This document shows, piece by piece, positions 14,735-17,713 of a DNA stretch of 17,713 nt. The DNA is from an uncultured Oscillospiraceae bacterium (GTDB taxonomy: Bacteria; Bacillota; Clostridia; Oscillospirales; Oscillospiraceae): positions 1 through 17,713 of the forward strand of contig CAUBIP010000031.1 in NCBI GenBank assembly GCA_958436045.1, given 5' to 3'. The notes under the pieces were generated by a model. That model had not been told where the DNA came from and searched no databases. It was given only the letters and a program-made list of their open reading frames with translations. Made by a program: the position numbers and the translations under genes. The first letter of the stretch is position 1. Every line of letters starts with the position of its first letter.

Positions 14735-15178
14735 CTAGATCGTCAGGCGGTTTTCTTCCGCCAGGTCCGCCGCCGCCCGGAAGCAGGCTGCGACGATCTG
14801 CAGGACGAAAAACAGAAACAGCATCGCCGCCGTCACCAAAAACAGCGGTGCGTACCGCACGCCGCCCCCGGCGCAGATCAGTGCGCAAATCAACGCGCAC
14901 CAGCCAACCCGACGAATCCGGGCGCAGTTGGCACTGCAAAAGGGTGCGCCTGCCCGGATGGCCGCCAGGAGCCGCCAGAGCTGCCACAGGGCCAGCGCCG
15001 CCGGGGCGGTGCAGCCGTACCAGCTCACCAGCAGCGCGGTATATACCCCTGGCTGCATCGGCCGCAGCGCCACATACCAGCGCGCCACGCTGGGGGCGAG
15101 GCCCGCCATCACCAACAGCACAGCGGCAAAAATCAGGATAAAGATCTGCGCCGCCAGGGCGCTTCGTTCTTGCTTCAT
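14735..15178 (-). CDS. DUF2975 membrane protein
   Basis: A four-helix membrane protein of 147 aa, with hydrophobic segments at about 8-28, 45-68, 90-107 and 112-132. It is assigned to DUF2975 from topology, size and its XRE partner. The function is unknown; pairs of this kind are often thought to sense membrane or cell-envelope state, which is inference. The start is uncertain. GGAGG lies directly before an ATG at 15190 (no spacing), 3 nt before a GTG at 15187, and 12 nt before the ATG at 15178. The last is chosen because it leaves a normal MKQERS start. It is the first gene of a three-gene operon. Confidence 0.78.
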   Translation of the reverse strand: MKQERSALAAQIFILIFAAVLLVMAGLAPSVARWYVALRPMQPGVYTALLVSWYGCTAPAALALWQLWRLLAAIRAGAPFCSANCARIRRVGWCALICALICAGGGVRYAPLFLVTAAMLFLFFVLQIVAACFRAAADLAEENRLTI

Positions 15179-15208
15179 TGCACGCACCATCCTCCGTTGT
15201 TTTGGCTT

Positions 15209-15237
15209 AGTATAGCTCTAGTTTTATTGTTTGTCAA
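15209..15237 (-). promoter_or_regulatory. Promoter of the DUF2975-XRE-DUF4173 operon
   Basis: On the - strand: TTGACA (15232-15237), 17-nt AT-rich spacer, TATACT (15209-15214). It is close to perfect consensus. The leader is very short, about 12-25 nt to the first start codon. The AT-rich sequence over the -35 and spacer is a natural place for the XRE protein to bind. Confidence 0.88.
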
Positions 15238-15269
15238 TAAATATTTTTTGTTTTTCAGAAAATGCAAGT

Positions 15270-15318
15270 AAAAAACACCGCCGCAGCAGGCCGGACATTT
15301 TATCCGGACTGCTGCGGC
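15270..15318 (-). terminator. Intrinsic terminator of the LTA-synthase-like gene
   Basis: On the - strand the arms are 15309-15318 with 15280-15289, plus an inner 15303-15307 with 15291-15295 separated by an A-G mismatch. A short CGGTG then T6 (complement of 15270-15275) follows. It lies 28 nt beyond the stop codon. Confidence 0.85.
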
Positions 15319-15345
15319 AGCAGTTCTCTTTCTATGCAGAAAATT

Positions 15346-17523
15346 TTATCCAGCGTTCGTCGTCTCCGGGGTGGCCTGCTCCGTGTCGTCGGGAACGGCA
15401 CCGCCGGTGGTCTCCGTCTCGCCCTCTTCGTCCGGTGGGACGGTCTCGCCGTCGGGCAGGGCCGGGAGCGCGGGCTGGGTGATCACGTTGCCTTCGTCAT
15501 CCGTGATGATAAACTCGTGATGGAAGGCAAAGTCATAGTACGACGTATTCAGGATCGCCGTGGAAATGGTGAAGCGGTTTTTGACGTAGTTGATCAGGGA
15601 GTTGAGATACTCCTTATCCGCCGTCTTACCGTTCTGCCAGATGGCGTCGCCGGTCGTGGAGTTGAACCAGACATCGTCCGTCAGGAAACTCTGGTTTGCC
15701 AGGACGGCGATGTGCATGGAGTCGGACAGGACATCCGTGCCCATGACCAGGCGGGAGTCATACTCGAAGCCAAAGAGGTTCATCAGCGTCGGCAGGATAT
15801 CCATATTGCAGCAGTACGCATCCACCTGCACCGGGTCCATGGCGGAGTTGTAGCAGATGAAGGTGCCCTTATACTTGTTGAAAGCGTCGAGCTGATAGCC
15901 CACCAGCTCGCTGTACTGGCTGTTGGTCAGGCCGTAGGGGAAATGGTCGCCCGTCAGGACAATGACCGTCTTATCCAGCACGCCTGCCTCCTGCAGGCGG
16001 TTCATCAGGTACGTCAGGCCCTTCTCCAGCTCATAGTTGCAGGAGAGATAGCACTTGGCCGCCTCGTTGTACGGCATATCCTTGACGACATTGTAATTCC
16101 GGGCACACATGGGGTTGATCTCCGTGTCATATTTGTAATGGCCGGAGAAGGTCATATAATAGGCGTGGAATTGATCCTGGCTGAGGTAATCGTCCACCGA
16201 CTGCTCAAACATCTCCAAGTCGGAGGCGGGCCAGTTTGTTGTAAAGTGCATGCCGTTGCCAGCGGAGAAGAAGCGGTAGCCCATATTGGGATGGGTCTCA
16301 TCTCTGTGGTAGTAGCTGCCCTTGTAGTTGTGGTACGCGTAGGACTGGATGCCCAGCTGCTCCGCGAACAGGTTGCCCATGCAGTAGGGCAGGTAGCTGT
16401 TGCGGGAGGCGTAGAAGCTGGCGTTGGACTTGCTGCGGGTCAGGTCCGGCAGCAGGCCGGTGCAGAAGGTGTACTCCCCGTTCGTCGTGACGTTGGGGAA
16501 GGTGTTGTAGTAGTTATTGAAGACGAAGCCACCATTGACCAGCTTGTAAAGCGTCGGCGTCAGGTCCTTATCAATGGCCGCCGGGGAGAACGACTCGGCG
16601 CAGATCATAATGAGGTTATACCCCTTGAATTTTCCGGTGTATTCGTTCTTCTTCGTAGGAATTTGGTCATTGAAGTAATAGTTCAGTGTCCGGTAGGCGA
16701 CATCGTCTGTCAGCTCGTTCAGCGCAGTGAAGTCCAGAGTCGGGTCGACATTGTATTTGTCGGCCGTGTAGGTGGCCTCGCCAGCCTCAGCTTCTGCGTC
16801 CTCCTTGACGGAGCCTTCGTCAAGGACTTCGATGTCCTCCTTCTGGCGCTCGCTGCCGAGGTACATGTGCTGCAGCTCCAGGCGGGCCGTCGTCAAAAAG
16901 CCGAAGCATTCGATGCTCTGGTCCGTGCCAATATCATCACTCCAATAGTAATCATAAGGCGTATAGAATTTCGTCCCGCCAACGAACAGCAGCAGAACCA
17001 GTACAACATGGCTGACCGCCAAAAGCCCCAGTACCTGCAGCCCACGCCGCCAGGACAGCTGGGTAAATGCCCGGGGATTGATTTTCTTTGCAAAGAAGGA
17101 CGCGATCACTGGCACCAGCATGGCCAGCAGCAACAGAATGTTCTGGATCACCGTCGAACTGGTCTCCTTCCAGAAGGACTGCAGCGCCTTGCCGCCCATC
17201 TGCATCATCGAGACGGAGTAGAACGAGCCGAAAATCCGCAGATAAATCAGCTGGCTGGTATAAAGCGCAAAGGCGACAATCAGCAGGACAGTAAAGACAA
17301 TCCGGTTGATCCTCCGGGGAAACATCGTGCACAGTAGGGATGCCAGCACAGCGATGAGCGCTGTGAAGCCCAGCATATAGAAATTCCGCCAATGGAAGCC
17401 GCCAAAGGCGACAACGTGCAGTATGATTTCCCAGTAAAGCAGGGCCACAAACCACATCAGGACAGTAAAAGCCGCTGGCGACGATTTGGCGCGCAGCCCA
17501 TAGCTCCGCAATTTGGATTTCAT
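15346..17523 (-). CDS. LTA synthase family sulfatase-fold membrane protein
   Basis: A membrane-anchored extracellular enzyme of the alkaline-phosphatase/sulfatase superfamily, 725 aa. It probably transfers phosphoglycerol from phosphatidylglycerol to build lipoteichoic acid or a related polymer. Five hydrophobic helices lie at about 17-39, 49-67, 76-96, 125-145 and 163-183. The catalytic domain follows (about 300-650). It shows the metal ligand E310 in MICAESFS, the nucleophile region NVTTNGEY (T346 by alignment with T300 of LtaS), FSGHY (H462) and TGDHFPYG (D526, H527). The last 40 residues are acidic and rich in Pro, Glu and Thr. The start follows AGGAGG. The length is above that of LtaS (about 650), owing to a linker at 225-260 and the tail. 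A phosphoethanolamine or other phosphoglycerol transferase is the alternative. Confidence 0.88.
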   Translation of the reverse strand: MKSKLRSYGLRAKSSPAAFTVLMWFVALLYWEIILHVVAFGGFHWRNFYMLGFTALIAVLASLLCTMFPRRINRIVFTVLLIVAFALYTSQLIYLRIFGSFYSVSMMQMGGKALQSFWKETSSTVIQNILLLLAMLVPVIASFFAKKINPRAFTQLSWRRGLQVLGLLAVSHVVLVLLLFVGGTKFYTPYDYYWSDDIGTDQSIECFGFLTTARLELQHMYLGSERQKEDIEVLDEGSVKEDAEAEAGEATYTADKYNVDPTLDFTALNELTDDVAYRTLNYYFNDQIPTKKNEYTGKFKGYNLIMICAESFSPAAIDKDLTPTLYKLVNGGFVFNNYYNTFPNVTTNGEYTFCTGLLPDLTRSKSNASFYASRNSYLPYCMGNLFAEQLGIQSYAYHNYKGSYYHRDETHPNMGYRFFSAGNGMHFTTNWPASDLEMFEQSVDDYLSQDQFHAYYMTFSGHYKYDTEINPMCARNYNVVKDMPYNEAAKCYLSCNYELEKGLTYLMNRLQEAGVLDKTVIVLTGDHFPYGLTNSQYSELVGYQLDAFNKYKGTFICYNSAMDPVQVDAYCCNMDILPTLMNLFGFEYDSRLVMGTDVLSDSMHIAVLANQSFLTDDVWFNSTTGDAIWQNGKTADKEYLNSLINYVKNRFTISTAILNTSYYDFAFHHEFIITDDEGNVITQPALPALPDGETVPPDEEGETETTGGAVPDDTEQATPETTNAG

Positions 17524-17557
17524 TTTCTTGCCTCCTCATAAACAACAATGATCCATT

Positions 17558-17609
17558 CCGGCACGGGCGATTCAATCGCCCGTACCGGATTTTTCTTTTA
17601 AGAAAAATC
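17558..17609 (-). promoter_or_regulatory. Two-hairpin 5' leader of the LTA-synthase-like gene
   Basis: A 14-bp stem with one T-G pair (17558-17571 with 17575-17588, 3-nt loop) adjoins a 10-bp AT-rich inverted repeat (17588-17597 with 17600-17609). On the gene's own strand there is no U-tract after the strong stem. On the opposite (+) strand the stem is followed by ATTTTTC and would work as an intrinsic terminator. Confidence 0.6.
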
Positions 17610-17645
17610 TTCCCGCCCGCAGGCAGAAAGGGTCTGCGGAGACTA

Positions 17646-17673
17646 ATTATAATATAATTTCCGCGAAAGTCAA
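17646..17673 (-). promoter_or_regulatory. Promoter of the LTA-synthase-like gene
   Basis: On the - strand: TTGACT (17668-17673), 16-nt spacer, TATAAT (17646-17651). The predicted start is near 17639, giving a leader of about 115 nt that contains both hairpins. Confidence 0.8.
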
Positions 17674-17713
17674 AGGATATTCCAAATTATTTACAAAAAA
17701 ATAAGAATTTGTT

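Noticed and set aside
15262..17337. 691-codon open frame antisense to the LTA-synthase-like gene
   Set aside because: It is a shadow of the real gene on the - strand, rich in Val, Gln and Asp runs with no domain.

Overview
The window looks like a chromosomal stretch from a GC-rich Bacillota of class Clostridia, most probably an Oscillospiraceae/Ruminococcaceae-type gut bacterium. The reasons are Gram-positive consensus ribosome binding sites (AGGAGG), an LTA-synthase-type sulfatase, a DacF-like carboxypeptidase, a DUF2975 plus small XRE regulator pair, and strong GC bias at third codon positions. The genus cannot be fixed from the sequence alone. No phage, insertion sequence, tRNA, rRNA or CRISPR array is visible.

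Positions 1-631 hold no convincing gene. This block is packed with hairpins: a 20-bp-arm palindrome, a 22-bp direct repeat 327 bp apart, two diverged copies of one hairpin, and a 32-nt all-purine run. It ends in the promoter of lysA.

Positions 632-5125 (+ strand) are amino-acid biosynthesis: lysA (lysine from meso-DAP) overlapping a GNAT acetyltransferase; then a perfect-consensus promoter and a structured leader ending in a strong intrinsic terminator in front of metY (O-acetylhomoserine sulfhydrylase); then metA (homoserine O-acyltransferase with the acetyl-CoA-type Glu111) and a DUF1294 membrane protein. MetA makes O-acetylhomoserine and MetY turns it into homocysteine, so the pair is one methionine-synthesis unit. 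Its leader matches no riboswitch class I can recognise, and it is the best candidate here for undescribed regulation.

Positions 5128-12915 are individually transcribed housekeeping and transport genes: a short-chain dehydrogenase (- strand), a CLC-type anion transporter with features of the fluoride/proton branch, an NCS2 purine/uracil permease, a D-Ala-D-Ala carboxypeptidase and glycogen phosphorylase. Most are bounded by clear promoters and intrinsic terminators.

Positions 12922-17713 (- strand) hold two units. One is a tight three-gene operon, DUF2975 membrane protein, XRE regulator and DUF4173 membrane protein, under a perfect-spacing promoter. The other is a monocistronic LTA-synthase-family gene with its own promoter, a two-hairpin leader and a terminator.
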